From NCBI RefSeq assembly GCF_016583795.1, contig NZ_NRRS01000011.1, positions 1 through 64,000 of the forward strand: 64,000 nucleotides of DNA, written 5' to 3'. Position 1 is the stretch's first letter. Every line of letters starts with the position of its first letter. Positions 8,755 through 18,820 of the stretch are shown here, piece after piece. The notes under the pieces were generated by a model that was given only the letters and a program-made list of their open reading frames with translations, was not told where the DNA came from and searched no databases. The translations under genes were made by a program, and so were the position numbers. The DNA is from Rhabdochromatium marinum. GTDB taxonomy: Bacteria; Pseudomonadota; Gammaproteobacteria; Chromatiales; Chromatiaceae.

Positions 8755-10725
8755 ATGAATGCCCTACTGAAAAACCTCTCCATTGGCGCCAAGGTCTGGC
8801 TGACGCCCACCGTCCTGGTGCTGCTGTTAATCTTTGCCGGGGGCTTTGCACTTCAGGCCAACCAATCGGTGAAAGACAAGGTTTATGCCATCACCGGGCA
8901 TCTGATGGCCGACTCTAATACCGCCTCCGGGATGCTCAGGGATCTCTTACAGCAACGTCTGGCCTTGCGGGCGTATCTGCACTCCCGTGATCCCGGTGAT
9001 GCCGAGACCTTCAAGCAGCTCACCGCGACCAGTCAGACCTCATTGAACAAGGCCCGGAAAGCCATTACCGACCCAGAGCATGCCCGGCTGGTCAAGGAGA
9101 TCAACGACCTGGAGCAGGAGTATCTCAGCACCTTCGAAACCGCGATTATGCCGAACATGTTGCGGCGCAACGCCCTGGTTGAAGAACGGCTCGATGTCGA
9201 TGGCCCCAAGCTTGCCGATGTCATTGCCGAGATCAGGGAAAGCGCGCAACGCGATGGCAATTCTATGGCAAGCTACCAGATGAGCATGGTCCAGGAACAT
9301 CTGCTGCTGTTACGTCTGTATGCCAACAAGTATCTGTTGACGAATGACAACGCGTCACTGGAGCGAACCCGGCAGGAGTTTGTAGCGGTGATCGGGGCAC
9401 TCAGTAAGGCAATCGATACCCTGGAGGATCCGACTCGGCTTAAGCTGGCCGGCCAGGCGCAAGACTTACTCGCCCTCTACGAGGATGGCTTCGAGGGCGT
9501 CGTGGTCGCCATTGAAGCGCGCAACGCCGGGATCCGCACCATGGATACTATCGGCCCCATGATCGCCGACAAGGCGGAGTCGCTGCGCGAGCGGGTGGTC
9601 GATGCTCAGGACGAGCAAACCCAGCAAATCGATGACAAGTTTCATCAGACCGCACAGCTGATGCTGATAGTGACCGCTGTTGCCGTGGTGGTGGGAATCG
9701 CGCTTGGCTGGGCGGTTACTCAAGCTATTGCCGGGCCGCTGAGACGCATGAATCAATTGCTCGGAGAAATTGCTGATGGGGACGGAGACCTCACCGCGCG
9801 CCTTCCGATCGATGGTCGCGATGAACTCATGCAGCTGGCCGGCAGCTTCAACCGCTTTGTCGAGAGGCTGCAAGGGATTATCGGCTCTGTCCAGGGCTCG
9901 GCAGGTCAACTGGCGACGGCAGCCGGGGAGCTGAGCATGGTGAGCAGCGAGAACCGCCAGATCATCCAGCAGCAGGTGGCCGAGACCGATCAGGTGGCAA
10001 CCGCCATTGAGGAAATGTCCGCCACCCTGCAAGAGGTTGCGCGCAACGTCCATGAGACCGCACAGGCGAGCGACCAGGCTCGTAACGAGGCGATCCAGGG
10101 CCGTGAGGTCGAAGCGCAGGCACTGAACGCCATTCGCGCGCTGGATACCGATATTCAGCAGAGCGCCGATGTCATTGCCGATGTCGGCCGTGCCAGCGAA
10201 ACCGTGGATACCGTGGTTGAGGTGATCAACAGTCTTGCCGAGCAGACTAACCTTCTGGCGCTGAATGCCGCCATTGAGGCTGCCCGGGCCGGCGAGCAGG
10301 GACGTGGCTTTGCAGTCGTTGCCGACGAGGTGCGGACCCTGGCCGGGCGCACCCGCGCCTCCACCGAGGAGATTCGCCAAACGGTCGAACAACTGCGTCG
10401 CAGCACGCAGCAAGCGGTCGAGCGCATTAGCCATAGCCGCACCCAAACCGAGCACGTCGTTGAGCAGGCACATAAAGTGGATAAAGCTCTGGAGGACATT
10501 GTGCGGCGGGTGAGCAAGATCGATGAGATGACCAACCAAATTGCCACTGCCACCGAGGAACAAACCGCCGTGGCTGACGAGATCGCACGCAATGTCGGCA
10601 ATCTCAAGGAACAAACGGCGCGTGTCGCCACCGCCACCGAGCAGGCAAACGGCTCAACAACGGAACTGGCGCAGCTGGCCAGCCATCTGCAAAGCGATGT
10701 CAGCACCTTTAAAGTGACGCGCTAG
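8755..10725 (+). CDS. Methyl-accepting chemotaxis protein
   Basis: 656 aa. Membrane chemoreceptor: first membrane helix at about 14-32, a long helical periplasmic sensor region of the four-helix-bundle type, a second membrane helix near residue 305-325, a HAMP segment, and a cytoplasmic signalling domain with the hairpin tip [20 protein letters not shown]. It signals to CheA through CheW. The ATG at 8755 is preferred over the in-frame GTG at 8746 because AAAGAG lies at a suitable distance. Followed 12 bases later by a PAS-domain gene, so probably the first gene of a three-gene sensory unit. Confidence 0.93.
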   Translation: MNALLKNLSIGAKVWLTPTVLVLLLIFAGGFALQANQSVKDKVYAITGHLMADSNTASGMLRDLLQQRLALRAYLHSRDPGDAETFKQLTATSQTSLNKARKAITDPEHARLVKEINDLEQEYLSTFETAIMPNMLRRNALVEERLDVDGPKLADVIAEIRESAQRDGNSMASYQMSMVQEHLLLLRLYANKYLLTNDNASLERTRQEFVAVIGALSKAIDTLEDPTRLKLAGQAQDLLALYEDGFEGVVVAIEARNAGIRTMDTIGPMIADKAESLRERVVDAQDEQTQQIDDKFHQTAQLMLIVTAVAVVVGIALGWAVTQAIAGPLRRMNQLLGEIADGDGDLTARLPIDGRDELMQLAGSFNRFVERLQGIIGSVQGSAGQLATAAGELSMVSSENRQIIQQQVAETDQVATAIEEMSATLQEVARNVHETAQASDQARNEAIQGREVEAQALNAIRALDTDIQQSADVIADVGRASETVDTVVEVINSLAEQTNLLALNAAIEAARAGEQGRGFAVVADEVRTLAGRTRASTEEIRQTVEQLRRSTQQAVERISHSRTQTEHVVEQAHKVDKALEDIVRRVSKIDEMTNQIATATEEQTAVADEIARNVGNLKEQTARVATATEQANGSTTELAQLASHLQSDVSTFKVTR

Positions 10726-10737
10726 CTAGCCAAGAGC

Positions 10738-11256
10738 ATGAAACAGCCAATCACCCCGACGTCGGTCGAAAAAGTAATGCGCGATACCGATTTCATCGTC
10801 TCCAAGACCGACCCCAGGGGGCGCATTACCTACGGCAATCGCATTTTCATTGAATTTTCCGGCTACAGCGAAGCCGAACTCATCGGCACTCAGCATAATA
10901 TCATTCGCCACCCGGATATGCCCCGAGCCATGTTTAAGCTGCTGTGGGACACCATTCAGTCCAAACGTGAATGCAACGCCTATGTCAAAAACATGGCCAA
11001 GGATGGCAGCTTTTACTGGGTGTTTGCCAATATCACTCCAGACCTTGATGCCGATGGCCGCATCATGGGTTATTTCTCGGTGCGGCGTAAACCCAAGGCG
11101 ACAGCCGTCGCCACTGTGACTGACCTGTATCGTACCATGCTCGCAACGGAGCGCCGCGTTGGCCCGCAACAAGCCATTGCCGCCTCGACGGACATTCTTG
11201 CCAACCTGCTGGCCGAAAAAGGTATGAGCTATGACGAACTGGTCCTTGCAATCTAA
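10738..11256 (+). CDS. PAS-domain sensor protein, Aer-like
   Basis: 172 aa with a single PAS domain resembling that of the aerotaxis receptor Aer: [19 protein letters not shown], the GYSEAELIG loop, NIIRHPDMP, and [10 protein letters not shown]. Aer-type PAS domains bind FAD and sense redox state. There is no membrane helix or signalling domain in this protein. Its last 26 bases overlap the next gene, which supplies a membrane anchor and signalling domain, so the pair looks like an Aer-type receptor encoded as two polypeptides. Flavin binding is inferred. Confidence 0.88.
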   Translation: MKQPITPTSVEKVMRDTDFIVSKTDPRGRITYGNRIFIEFSGYSEAELIGTQHNIIRHPDMPRAMFKLLWDTIQSKRECNAYVKNMAKDGSFYWVFANITPDLDADGRIMGYFSVRRKPKATAVATVTDLYRTMLATERRVGPQQAIAASTDILANLLAEKGMSYDELVLAI

Positions 11257-12682
11257 GTTCAATGCGCTGCTGTGGACACTGACCGGACTCATTCTGACCA
11301 CCGTTGCGCAGGCCTGGATGCTCCACACCTGGAGTCCCTGGATGTCCTGGCCGCTGGTGCCGGCCCTGGCGCTAGCTGTCTGGGGCCAGGCGGCGGTGCA
11401 ACGCTGGCTGGCGCCCATCGCCAAGCTTGACATCCTCACCGATGAGATCCAGCAGGGCCGCTTTAGCGCCCGTATTCTCAACATTGGCCAGGTCAATGAG
11501 TTGGGTCGCCTGTGCTGGAAGATGAACGATATGCTGGATCAACTGGAGACCTATTTTCGCGATCAAGCCACGACCTTTCGTCTGCATCTTGACGGGCATT
11601 TTTACCGTAAGGCCTTTACCGCTGGCCTGCATGGCCGCTTCCAAGCCGGACTGGTCAACCACAATCACTTGCTTGATGGCATCGCCGAGGTGCAACTTGA
11701 GAAAATGCACAATCGGTTGATGACCGAGGTACAGCAAATTAACAGCAACCACCTGCTCACCAATCTGGCCTCAAATCAGCAAGACCTGATCAACAACAAT
11801 AGCGAAATACAAGTCGTCCTCTCGCTGGCCACCACCACGGCGGTGGAAGCCCGGGAAAGTCAGCAGATGGTCAGTCAGGTTGTCCAGCATCTCAACACCA
11901 TCATCCAGCGCATCGAGCAGGTGGCTGAAGCCGTGAATCAGCTCAACGCGCGGCGCCAGGACATTACCGAGTCCGTGCAGCTGATTACCACCATTGCCAA
12001 TCAGACCAACCTGCTGGCACTCAATGCCGCCATTGAGGCCGCCCGCGCGGGTGAAGCCGGATGCGGCTTCGCCGTGGTGGCCGACGAGGTGCGCACGCTG
12101 GCGGAAAACTCCAAGAACGCTTCCGAATCCATTGGCCAGAACATGAGTTCTTTCCAGCGCGAAACCGAACACATGCTCGAGGCCTCCCAGGCCATGAGTG
12201 AGATTGCAGATCAGTCGCGTCACAGCATCGGCACCATGGAAGAGCGTTTCGCGCGTTTCGCCGTCTCCGCCCAAGAAACCCAATCACGAGCTGAGCGTGT
12301 TCAGGACAATAGTTTCGGCAGTTTGGTCAAGGTCGATCATGTCATCTACAAGCAATATGCCTACATGGCCATTCATACCCATGGTCAGGATGCCACCTAC
12401 ACCGATCCCATCAAGGTTGGTCATCACAATTGCCGTCTCGGCCAGTGGTACGACCAGGAAGGACGCGAGCAATTTAGCTCCACGCACAGTTTCGCAGCGC
12501 TGGAGTCACCCCATATCCAGGTTCACGACAGCGTGCATCGCATGCTGACCTACCTCGACCAGGACTGGCGGCACAATATCGAGATCCAAAACGCCATTGC
12601 CGAAACCATGCGCGAGGTCGAGCAAGCCAGCACCCAAGTAGTGCAGTGCATCGACCGCATGGTCGAGGAAAAACATCGCTGA
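11231..12682 (+). CDS. Chemoreceptor with C-terminal CZB zinc domain
   Basis: 483 aa. N-terminal hydrophobic hairpin (about 12-60), a HAMP-like linker, a receptor signalling domain with the tip [20 protein letters not shown], and a C-terminal chemoreceptor zinc-binding domain. The CZB signature is visible as [10 protein letters not shown] with further histidines in [15 protein letters not shown] domains bind zinc through three His and one Cys and respond to oxidants such as hypochlorous acid in characterised cases. There is no sizeable periplasmic sensor; input probably comes from the overlapping PAS protein and the CZB domain. Confidence 0.92.
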   Translation: MTNWSLQSKFNALLWTLTGLILTTVAQAWMLHTWSPWMSWPLVPALALAVWGQAAVQRWLAPIAKLDILTDEIQQGRFSARILNIGQVNELGRLCWKMNDMLDQLETYFRDQATTFRLHLDGHFYRKAFTAGLHGRFQAGLVNHNHLLDGIAEVQLEKMHNRLMTEVQQINSNHLLTNLASNQQDLINNNSEIQVVLSLATTTAVEARESQQMVSQVVQHLNTIIQRIEQVAEAVNQLNARRQDITESVQLITTIANQTNLLALNAAIEAARAGEAGCGFAVVADEVRTLAENSKNASESIGQNMSSFQRETEHMLEASQAMSEIADQSRHSIGTMEERFARFAVSAQETQSRAERVQDNSFGSLVKVDHVIYKQYAYMAIHTHGQDATYTDPIKVGHHNCRLGQWYDQEGREQFSSTHSFAALESPHIQVHDSVHRMLTYLDQDWRHNIEIQNAIAETMREVEQASTQVVQCIDRMVEEKHR

Positions 12683-12700
12683 ACCCGTGCGCGACAGCGA

Positions 12701-15019
12701 TCAAAGATTGCCGTCGGCCTGGATAGTGCCAAACATGCTACCGCTGACCGGAGCGGCTCCAGGGGCGGGGATACTGGCTCCAAACAGCCGGGCTGTCGCC
12801 TGATAGCCGCGCGTTTCGACACCAGCAAATTCAAATTCAAAAAGCGCCGGAGTGCCGAGTATCCTGACGGGACAGCCGTTGATGCTAAATTCCGCCCCAT
12901 CACTGGCAAAAACAGCGGCACTGATGGTTAATCCGGCCGGCCACACGAGGGTGCTGGCCTGATGATCGATAAGCCAGATTCCCCCGCAATTGGCCTCAAT
13001 ATTGGCGAACTCATAGCGGTCCAGACCGCCGTAATCGAGATAGCGGTCGGTAACCTGCGGACGGCTGGCCATTTCGATGGTTTCGCTGCTCGCGTCCAGA
13101 TAATGCGTCACCAACTCGGGATCCTGGTCAGTCATGATCACAATGGGATTGGCGGCAGCGCGCGCATTGTTGCTTGCATCGCTTTCGGCGACAGCTGCAT
13201 CTTTGTCTGCATAAGCGCCAAAGTAATAGGTGCCGGGGGCGATATCTGCAGGCAGGATGATGCTACCAGCGCAGGGCCAAGTGTCACCCGGGTCCAGTGC
13301 TGCAACCGCACAATCCCATTCTGTGTCGATGTCTGACAAGGTAATAACGGCATCTGTCGAGAGATAGTAACCCAACGTCGAGGGGCCGGCGGCAGCATCG
13401 CCTTGATTCTTCACTGTGCTGCGAACGTCGATCTGGCCGCCAACGACGCCGGTGCTGGGGCTAGTGACCGAGGTGACAATCAAGTCAGGCCCTTGGCTGA
13501 TGTCCGGGTCGAGCCATGATTTAATACGGTCGAAGTAGCTGGCGAAGGCACCATCAACGGTAGCATTGCTCTCACTGTCGCAGACATTATTGAGATTGTC
13601 ACCGCAAGCGCCGAACAGCTGACCAACAACTTGTGCATCAACATTCAGCACTGGTGAGCCACTGCTGCCCCCTTCCGTCGAGCCGATTTCATCATGGCTG
13701 TAGATAAAAGACCCTCGCCTCAGACCGCTGCAAACGAAAGGAGCCCGGTTCCACACCCGGTGCGTCGAATAGGCCTGTGGCGAACCCTCTGGGTGGCTGA
13801 TACGATAAAGTGGGAGGTTTTCGATATCGTAGACGGGACTGGGTGTCCACCCAAGGTACCAGATGTCGCCACCAGGGGTTTCGTTCAGCCTGAGAAAGCT
13901 GTGATCGTCTGTTAAGGAGGTATCCAGCAATTCAGCACCAATTGTGTCTGGCAAGCCAGTGCGGGGACAGCCCCCACCACAGGCGCTAGTCTGATAGTGG
14001 AAATAGGTCTCAACCGTGCGAGCCGTGTCAGCATCAGCAATACAGTGGTTGGCGGTTAGAAAATAGGGAATCTCACTGGTGTCGTCGGTATCATTAACCA
14101 GTCCGCCAGTACACATATAACTGCCGCCACCATGGATAAAATTGATGTGGGCAATAGCATTGCGGACATGATCGATCTCTGCCCAATCAGAGGTGCTATA
14201 ACAGGAAGCATCTTGAATACAGTATGCGTTTTTATTGCACAGAGTGCGCGGTTGCGTCAGCGCCAGAGCGCCAACGCGAAAGCCCGGGCGTGGCTGGACA
14301 AGTGCTCGAGCGCTTTTCTCTGCATGTCGTGGCGCGGTGACTGAAGGATAGGACGGGACCAACGCTGGCGCCTGGGTGAGCTGAACAAAAACCGCGCCGC
14401 TTGCAATCGGCAGGCTGTGACTCCACAGGGTGCTGTGATCGCCTTGGTAGGGACCGCGCACATCACCGGCGTCGTTATAAAGGTAGAGTGCAATGTCGGG
14501 CGGCAGGTGCAGATCGTCAAAGCGCAGACGCACCGCAGCAGCGCCTGACACTTCTATGCGACCAACCCAGGTAATGCCCTGTGTGGCAGCGACACGGGCG
14601 ATTCCTCCCTGAGCATGCTGGATGTCGCGGCGGACAAGGGCGCGTCGCAGCTGCGCCAGGTCAAGCGCAAAGGCGATTGGTTTCACCGTTCCGGTTTGCA
14701 ACGGACCGCGCGCACCGTCGCGCTGATTGTGCTGGGAAATGGCTTCACGATCAGCGTCTGTTAATTCGACCCGCGCCAGGGATGCGCTGGGCAGGGTATC
14801 GAATTCGCCAATCAAGGCATCGTAGCGCCGCGCATCCGCTTGCTGTTGCCTGAGCTGGCGGCGCGCTCGCGCATCAGATGACGCCCCCCCACCCCCGGGA
14901 GCGCCCAGTATGCCGTCCGGCACAGGAGCGGCCAGGCTACTGCTGGCCACTAGGCTGATCCAGCCTGCCAGACTGATCAGCCGCAGGCTGGTGCGCGTGA
15001 AGCCATTGAAATCAATCAC
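12701..15019 (-). CDS. Secreted trypsin-like serine protease with CARDB domain
   Basis: 772 aa. N-terminal signal peptide (hydrophobic stretch ending SSSLAA at about 31), a propeptide-like region, then a chymotrypsin-fold protease resembling lysyl endopeptidases: histidine in TANHC, aspartate probably in DDHSFLRL, and serine in GGSSGSPVLN. A CARDB-type adhesion domain (DLIVTSVTSPSTG onward) and a C-terminal beta-rich region follow. The GTG start at 15019 is supported by a GGAGG at 15029-15033. Convergent with the chemoreceptor gene and 21 bases downstream of the MidA-like gene. Confidence 0.85.
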   Translation of the reverse strand: MIDFNGFTRTSLRLISLAGWISLVASSSLAAPVPDGILGAPGGGGASSDARARRQLRQQQADARRYDALIGEFDTLPSASLARVELTDADREAISQHNQRDGARGPLQTGTVKPIAFALDLAQLRRALVRRDIQHAQGGIARVAATQGITWVGRIEVSGAAAVRLRFDDLHLPPDIALYLYNDAGDVRGPYQGDHSTLWSHSLPIASGAVFVQLTQAPALVPSYPSVTAPRHAEKSARALVQPRPGFRVGALALTQPRTLCNKNAYCIQDASCYSTSDWAEIDHVRNAIAHINFIHGGGSYMCTGGLVNDTDDTSEIPYFLTANHCIADADTARTVETYFHYQTSACGGGCPRTGLPDTIGAELLDTSLTDDHSFLRLNETPGGDIWYLGWTPSPVYDIENLPLYRISHPEGSPQAYSTHRVWNRAPFVCSGLRRGSFIYSHDEIGSTEGGSSGSPVLNVDAQVVGQLFGACGDNLNNVCDSESNATVDGAFASYFDRIKSWLDPDISQGPDLIVTSVTSPSTGVVGGQIDVRSTVKNQGDAAAGPSTLGYYLSTDAVITLSDIDTEWDCAVAALDPGDTWPCAGSIILPADIAPGTYYFGAYADKDAAVAESDASNNARAAANPIVIMTDQDPELVTHYLDASSETIEMASRPQVTDRYLDYGGLDRYEFANIEANCGGIWLIDHQASTLVWPAGLTISAAVFASDGAEFSINGCPVRILGTPALFEFEFAGVETRGYQATARLFGASIPAPGAAPVSGSMFGTIQADGNL

Positions 15020-15040
15020 TCGTCGATTCCTCCAGGTGAA

Positions 15041-16321
15041 TTATGCATCAGAAGCACCGGGCACCCCGAGTCGCGCCCGCAGATCGCGCACACCAAAACC
15101 GCGCCACGGATGGTCATCCAGTCCGCGTGACAGGCCCATGACCTGAAAGCGCTCACCCATAGCGTTGGGTAGCAGCAGTTGCCGTGCGCCGGCGCTAATG
15201 CTCAGCGACTGCTGTGTGTTCTGGCTGTCGGCCAGTGCCTCCATCATCAGTTGATCAAAGCCGCAGCCAATTAGAAAATTCGCCTGGGTTGTGTAGCCAG
15301 CCAGGGAGAAACCAGCCGCAAGGGCTGCGTCCGCCAGGGCGGAAAAATCGACATGGGCGCTGATGTCCTGCTGCCCCAGGTGGGCAAAGATATTCGCCTC
15401 GGCCTGGTGTCGATAGTGACCGATCAGAGTGCCCGTGTGGCGCTGCGGATGATAGTACTCGCTGCGCGGATAACCATAGTCGATGATCAACACCAGCCCG
15501 CGCTCCATGGCCGCAGCCAGCGCCTGCACCCAGGGCGGCAGCCGCAGATTGATCTCGGAGCAATAGCCAGGGGTCAGCACCAACCCCTGCGCTTGCAACG
15601 CCAACACCGCCTCGCGCAGACCCGTGGAGCGTACCGGCCCGGTTTGCTCCACCAGAGATTCTCCGGTGCCGTCCTCGCTGACAAACACCTCCAGCGGCGC
15701 ACCCTGCGGGTCGATGCAAAACCGCTGCACCGGCATGGCATCCAGCACCTCGTTGGCCAGAACCACCCCGCTGAAATCGCTCGGCCAGGCACTCAGCCAG
15801 CGCACCCGCTGCCAGGACTCCGGAACCTGCGCCTGAAGGCGTTCCCGCTGCCGGGCTTGCAGGTCGGGGCTCGGCTCCACAATGAAATACTGTCCTGGTA
15901 AAGCTTGGTGGCGCTCAAGAAAGCTCAGGATCGCAGCGGCCAGTGCGCCACTGCCAGCCCCGAATTCGAGCAGGTCACCACCGCCCAGCACCGCCAGCAC
16001 TTCGCGGCACTGCTCAGCTAGACATTGACCAAAGAGCGGGGAGATTTCCGGCGCCGTGACAAAGTCGCCTGCGGGACCAAGCTTGGGTAGACCAGCGACA
16101 TAGTAGCCCAGCCCCGGGGCATAGAGCGCCAGCTCCATGAACTGGTCAAAACTCAAGGCACCGTCGGCGGCGCGAATCTGCTGCTGGATCTGCCTCAACA
16201 GCCTCTGTTGCAGCAGATCCTGCTGCTGGTCTGGAGCTGCTTGTGGCGCTGCTTGTGGCGCTGAATCCGGCACTAATGCTGACTCTGATTGCGAACCTGA
16301 CGCTTGATCAACCGCTGGCAT
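15041..16321 (-). CDS. MidA/NDUFAF7-type SAM-dependent methyltransferase
   Basis: 426 aa from the ATG at 16321. The family (PF02636, formerly DUF185) includes mitochondrial NDUFAF7, which methylates an arginine of a complex I subunit; the bacterial role is less clear. Visible are MELALYAPGLGYYV, GDFVTAPEISPLFGQ, the SAM motif LEFGAGSGALA, ANEVLDAMPVQRF and DYGYPRSEYYHP. An upstream in-frame start at 16411 would overlap the divergent reductase gene and is not favoured. The first 60 residues are low-complexity and Gln/Ala-rich. Confidence 0.9.
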   Translation of the reverse strand: MPAVDQASGSQSESALVPDSAPQAAPQAAPDQQQDLLQQRLLRQIQQQIRAADGALSFDQFMELALYAPGLGYYVAGLPKLGPAGDFVTAPEISPLFGQCLAEQCREVLAVLGGGDLLEFGAGSGALAAAILSFLERHQALPGQYFIVEPSPDLQARQRERLQAQVPESWQRVRWLSAWPSDFSGVVLANEVLDAMPVQRFCIDPQGAPLEVFVSEDGTGESLVEQTGPVRSTGLREAVLALQAQGLVLTPGYCSEINLRLPPWVQALAAAMERGLVLIIDYGYPRSEYYHPQRHTGTLIGHYRHQAEANIFAHLGQQDISAHVDFSALADAALAAGFSLAGYTTQANFLIGCGFDQLMMEALADSQNTQQSLSISAGARQLLLPNAMGERFQVMGLSRGLDDHPWRGFGVRDLRARLGVPGASDA

Positions 16322-16368
16322 TGTTTCATGCTGTCCTGTGTTAAATTCTCGCAAGCGAGTGCCTGTTA

Positions 16369-17148
16369 ATGAGTGAAGATCACAACCATTCCCAAACGCC
16401 CAGCGGCGCAAGCCTCGCCGGTCAAGTGGCGCTGATCACTGGGGCAGCGGCGCGCATCGGCGCCGAAATCGCCCGCACGCTGCATCAAGAAGGCTGCGAT
16501 CTTATTCTGCATTATCGGCACTCGGCCCAAGCCGCCGCCGCGTTACAAGCCGAGCTTGAGCACGCACGTGCGGATTCCATCCAGCTCTTGCAGTGTGATC
16601 TGAATGCCGCCGACGGCATCGCCCTGCTCGAGCAGGCCGCACACAGTTTTCGCCAGCGGCTGGATATTCTGGTCAATAACGCCTCCAGTTTCTACCCTCA
16701 GCCGTTGGCGCAGGTGACGCCAGCGGACTGGGATGATTTGCTCGGCAGCAATCTGCGGGCCCCGTTTTTTCTGACCCAGGCCCTTGCGCCCCTGCTCAGT
16801 GCCGGGCGCGGATCGGTGGTCAATCTGGTCGATATCCATGCCGAGCGCCCGCTGAAAAATTACCCGGTGTATTCCATCGCCAAAGCCGGCAATGCCATGA
16901 TGGTCAAGGCTCTGGCCCGCGAACTCGGACCAGCGGTGCGCGTCAATGGTATCGCCCCCGGGGCCATTCTGTGGCCCGAACAAGGCATGGATGAAACCAC
17001 CAAAGCCAACATCCTGGAGCGCACTGCACTCGAACGCCCCGGCGGCCCGCAAGACATCGCCCGCACCCTGCTATTTCTGGTGCGGGATGCCCCCTATATC
17101 ACCGGGCAGATTCTGGCCGTTGACGGTGGGCGCACTCTGCAACAATAA
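16369..17148 (+). CDS. Pteridine reductase-like short-chain dehydrogenase
   Basis: 259 aa. NAD(P)-dependent SDR fold. The nucleotide-binding motif reads TGAAARIG (an Arg in place of the common Gly, as in FolM and pteridine reductases), followed by ILVNNASSFYP, a catalytic Y-x3-K in YSIAKAGN, and a C-terminal TGQILAVDGG. These point to a pteridine reductase reducing dihydropterins or dihydrofolate. Divergent from the MidA-like gene. Confidence 0.88.
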   Translation: MSEDHNHSQTPSGASLAGQVALITGAAARIGAEIARTLHQEGCDLILHYRHSAQAAAALQAELEHARADSIQLLQCDLNAADGIALLEQAAHSFRQRLDILVNNASSFYPQPLAQVTPADWDDLLGSNLRAPFFLTQALAPLLSAGRGSVVNLVDIHAERPLKNYPVYSIAKAGNAMMVKALARELGPAVRVNGIAPGAILWPEQGMDETTKANILERTALERPGGPQDIARTLLFLVRDAPYITGQILAVDGGRTLQQ

Positions 17149-17164
17149 AATCCATCCTTCAAGT

Positions 17165-17224
17165 CTCCGGCTTGCGAGTACTCCGGCTTGCAAGCATGGC
17201 GGCTTGCGAGCATAGCGGCCTTGA
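17165..17224. repeat. 16-bp tandem repeat, about 3.5 copies
   Basis: Between the pteridine reductase and DUF2452 genes, units of 16 bases follow head to tail: CTCCGGCTTGCGAGTA, CTCCGGCTTGCAAGCA, TGGCGGCTTGCGAGCA, then a degenerate TAGCGGCCTTGACGGA. Non-coding as far as can be seen. The last unit ends 18 bases before the next start codon. Confidence 0.75.
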
Positions 17225-17242
17225 CGGATCATAGTAACGGTT

Positions 17243-17725
17243 ATGACAGTTCACAGCACCTCATCACAGCAGACCCCTGCATCAGCCCTCGACACCACAA
17301 ACCCACTCGATCCGCAACCGGGCCACAGCTCCAGCTATCCGGTCAGCCGCCTGGCTCCGGCCTTTCATGCCCCCGATTTGCGCGATCAACTCGGTCGGGT
17401 CGAAGCCATGCTGAGCGCACGCACCAGCGCCAAGCTGGGGCTGATTGCCGATCAAATCCGCCAGTTACAGGACAGCGCCCGCACCATTTTGCAGGAAGCC
17501 GAACAGGAACAGGCACTGCACCAGGCCGAATGCGCCTTTGAACGCAAGCCGGGTCGTACCTATCATCTGTACCGTAAGGCCGATGGTCGGCGCTTCTGGT
17601 CTATGCTGTCACTCGCCGATTGGCGTGGTCAGCCGCCGCATGACTTTGCCGGCAGTTATCGACTCGAAGCCGATTATTCCTGGTCCCCGGTCGAAGACGC
17701 CAGCACACACGCCAACTCCAGCTAA
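17243..17725 (+). CDS. DUF2452 domain protein
   Basis: 160 aa, cytoplasmic by appearance. The first 45 residues are low-complexity. The rest matches DUF2452 as I know it: a helical segment with LGLIADQIRQLQDSAR and EAEQEQALHQAEC, then KPGRTYHLYRK, FWSMLSLADW and FAGSYRLEADYSWSP. No function is established for the family. It is 11 bases upstream of a GNAT gene on the same strand. Confidence 0.8.
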   Translation: MTVHSTSSQQTPASALDTTNPLDPQPGHSSSYPVSRLAPAFHAPDLRDQLGRVEAMLSARTSAKLGLIADQIRQLQDSARTILQEAEQEQALHQAECAFERKPGRTYHLYRKADGRRFWSMLSLADWRGQPPHDFAGSYRLEADYSWSPVEDASTHANSS

Positions 17726-17736
17726 CCGAACAATCC

Positions 17737-18384
17737 ATGCTCATGATGGCTCAAGAAGATCCTCACATCTCATCGATCACCATCGCCCCCATTACCGGCC
17801 CCGAGTTGCTCGCGAAATTGCCCGCTGTCGCGGCCTTGCGGATCGAAGTGTTTCGGGAATATCCCTACTTGTACGACGGTGACCTTGAATACGAAACCCG
17901 CTATCTGCGCACCTATGCCGAACATCTCGACAGCGTGATCGTGCTGGCCATGGATGGTGATCAGGTCATCGGCGCCTCTACCGCCGTCCCCATGCGGCAT
18001 GCCGGAGCTGACATCTGCGACCCCTTCCGCGCCTATGGCATCGACCCGGAGCGGGTGTTTTATCTTGGGGAATCCATCATACTGCCGCCCTATCGCGGAC
18101 GCGGCATTGGCGCGCGCTTCTTCGAGGAACGCGAGCGCCATGCCGAACGTCTGGGTGGATTCGACTATCATGCGTTCTGCGCCGTGGAGCGCCCGCGCGA
18201 TGATCCGCGCATTCCAATCAACTATCGCTACCTGCACAATTTTTGGAACCGCTGCGGCTATCATCGCGTCCCCGGGCTCTATACCAGCTTCAGCTGGCGC
18301 GAAATCGGCGAAATCCAGGAATCTCCCAAGCCGATGGTCTTCTGGCTCAAACCCATGACGGATGAGGCACGCGCTACCCTATGA
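17737..18384 (+). CDS. GNAT-family acetyltransferase
   Basis: 215 aa. Acetyl-CoA-dependent N-acyltransferase fold; the cofactor loop is seen as PPYRGRGIGARFFEER around residues 115-130, preceded by a core strand (VFYLGESII). The substrate is unknown. Several start codons are clustered (17737, 17743, 17746). Its stop overlaps the ATG of a lemA remnant (ATGA at 18381-18384), so it was once, and may still be, translationally coupled to that gene. Confidence 0.88.
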   Translation: MLMMAQEDPHISSITIAPITGPELLAKLPAVAALRIEVFREYPYLYDGDLEYETRYLRTYAEHLDSVIVLAMDGDQVIGASTAVPMRHAGADICDPFRAYGIDPERVFYLGESIILPPYRGRGIGARFFEERERHAERLGGFDYHAFCAVERPRDDPRIPINYRYLHNFWNRCGYHRVPGLYTSFSWREIGEIQESPKPMVFWLKPMTDEARATL

Positions 18385-18564
18385 CTCTGCTGCTGATCGT
18401 CTTGCTCGTCCTGGCCCTGCTGCTTGCCTATGGGATTCTGATTTACAACAATCTGGTCAGACTCAAGCACACGGATCGCGCGTCGCTTTGGTTTTAAGGC
18501 GCGCAATCTGCTTGAGTTTCGCGCCGCGCGCCAAGATCCGGATCTTAATGCCCTGTTCGGCTGA
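18381..18564 (+). pseudogene. lemA: lemA remnant, internally deleted and frameshifted
   Basis: The first 31 codons encode a LemA-type N-terminus: one membrane helix followed by IYNNLVRLKH. From 18475, in another frame, comes a LemA-type C-terminus reading IARRFGFKARNLLEF and then RQDPDLNALFG, with a stop at 18562-18564. The central coiled-coil region, normally about 120 residues, is missing. The first frame runs out at a TAA (18495-18497) after 38 codons. This fits a deletion joining the two ends out of frame. Confidence 0.8.
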
Positions 18565-18574
18565 TACAGCCGCC

Positions 18575-18820
18575 ATGCACGCCTTTCACGACTGGGTATT
18601 ACGGCTTGAACCCGCCCCCCGCCGCTGCAATCCCTGACCTCCTTTCTGGGGCTGGAGCGCCATTACCGCCTGACCGAAGAGCGTATTCATGCCGACGAGC
18701 CGGTTTATCTGCTAGGCCACTTCGAGACCCCACGGCATGGCCACAAGGAACGCCAGCAGCTCGCTCGCGCCTTGCTGCGCCAGTGGAAGCGCAACCCCAA
18801 GCACAAGCACTCTGAGTTAA
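18575..18820 (+). pseudogene. GIDE/E3-ligase-like remnant downstream of lemA
   Basis: A first fragment, MHAFHDWVLRLEPA, shifts frame at a C6 run (18615-18620) and continues from 18622 as LTSFLGLERHYRLTEERI, DEPVYLLGHFET and a basic tail. The pattern ERI-x-P/A-DEPVYLLG is that of GIDE-type (PF12483, E3 ubiquitin-ligase-like) membrane proteins, which commonly follow lemA in bacteria. Most of the protein, including its membrane helices, is missing. It ends against the convergent methyltransferase gene. Confidence 0.6.
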
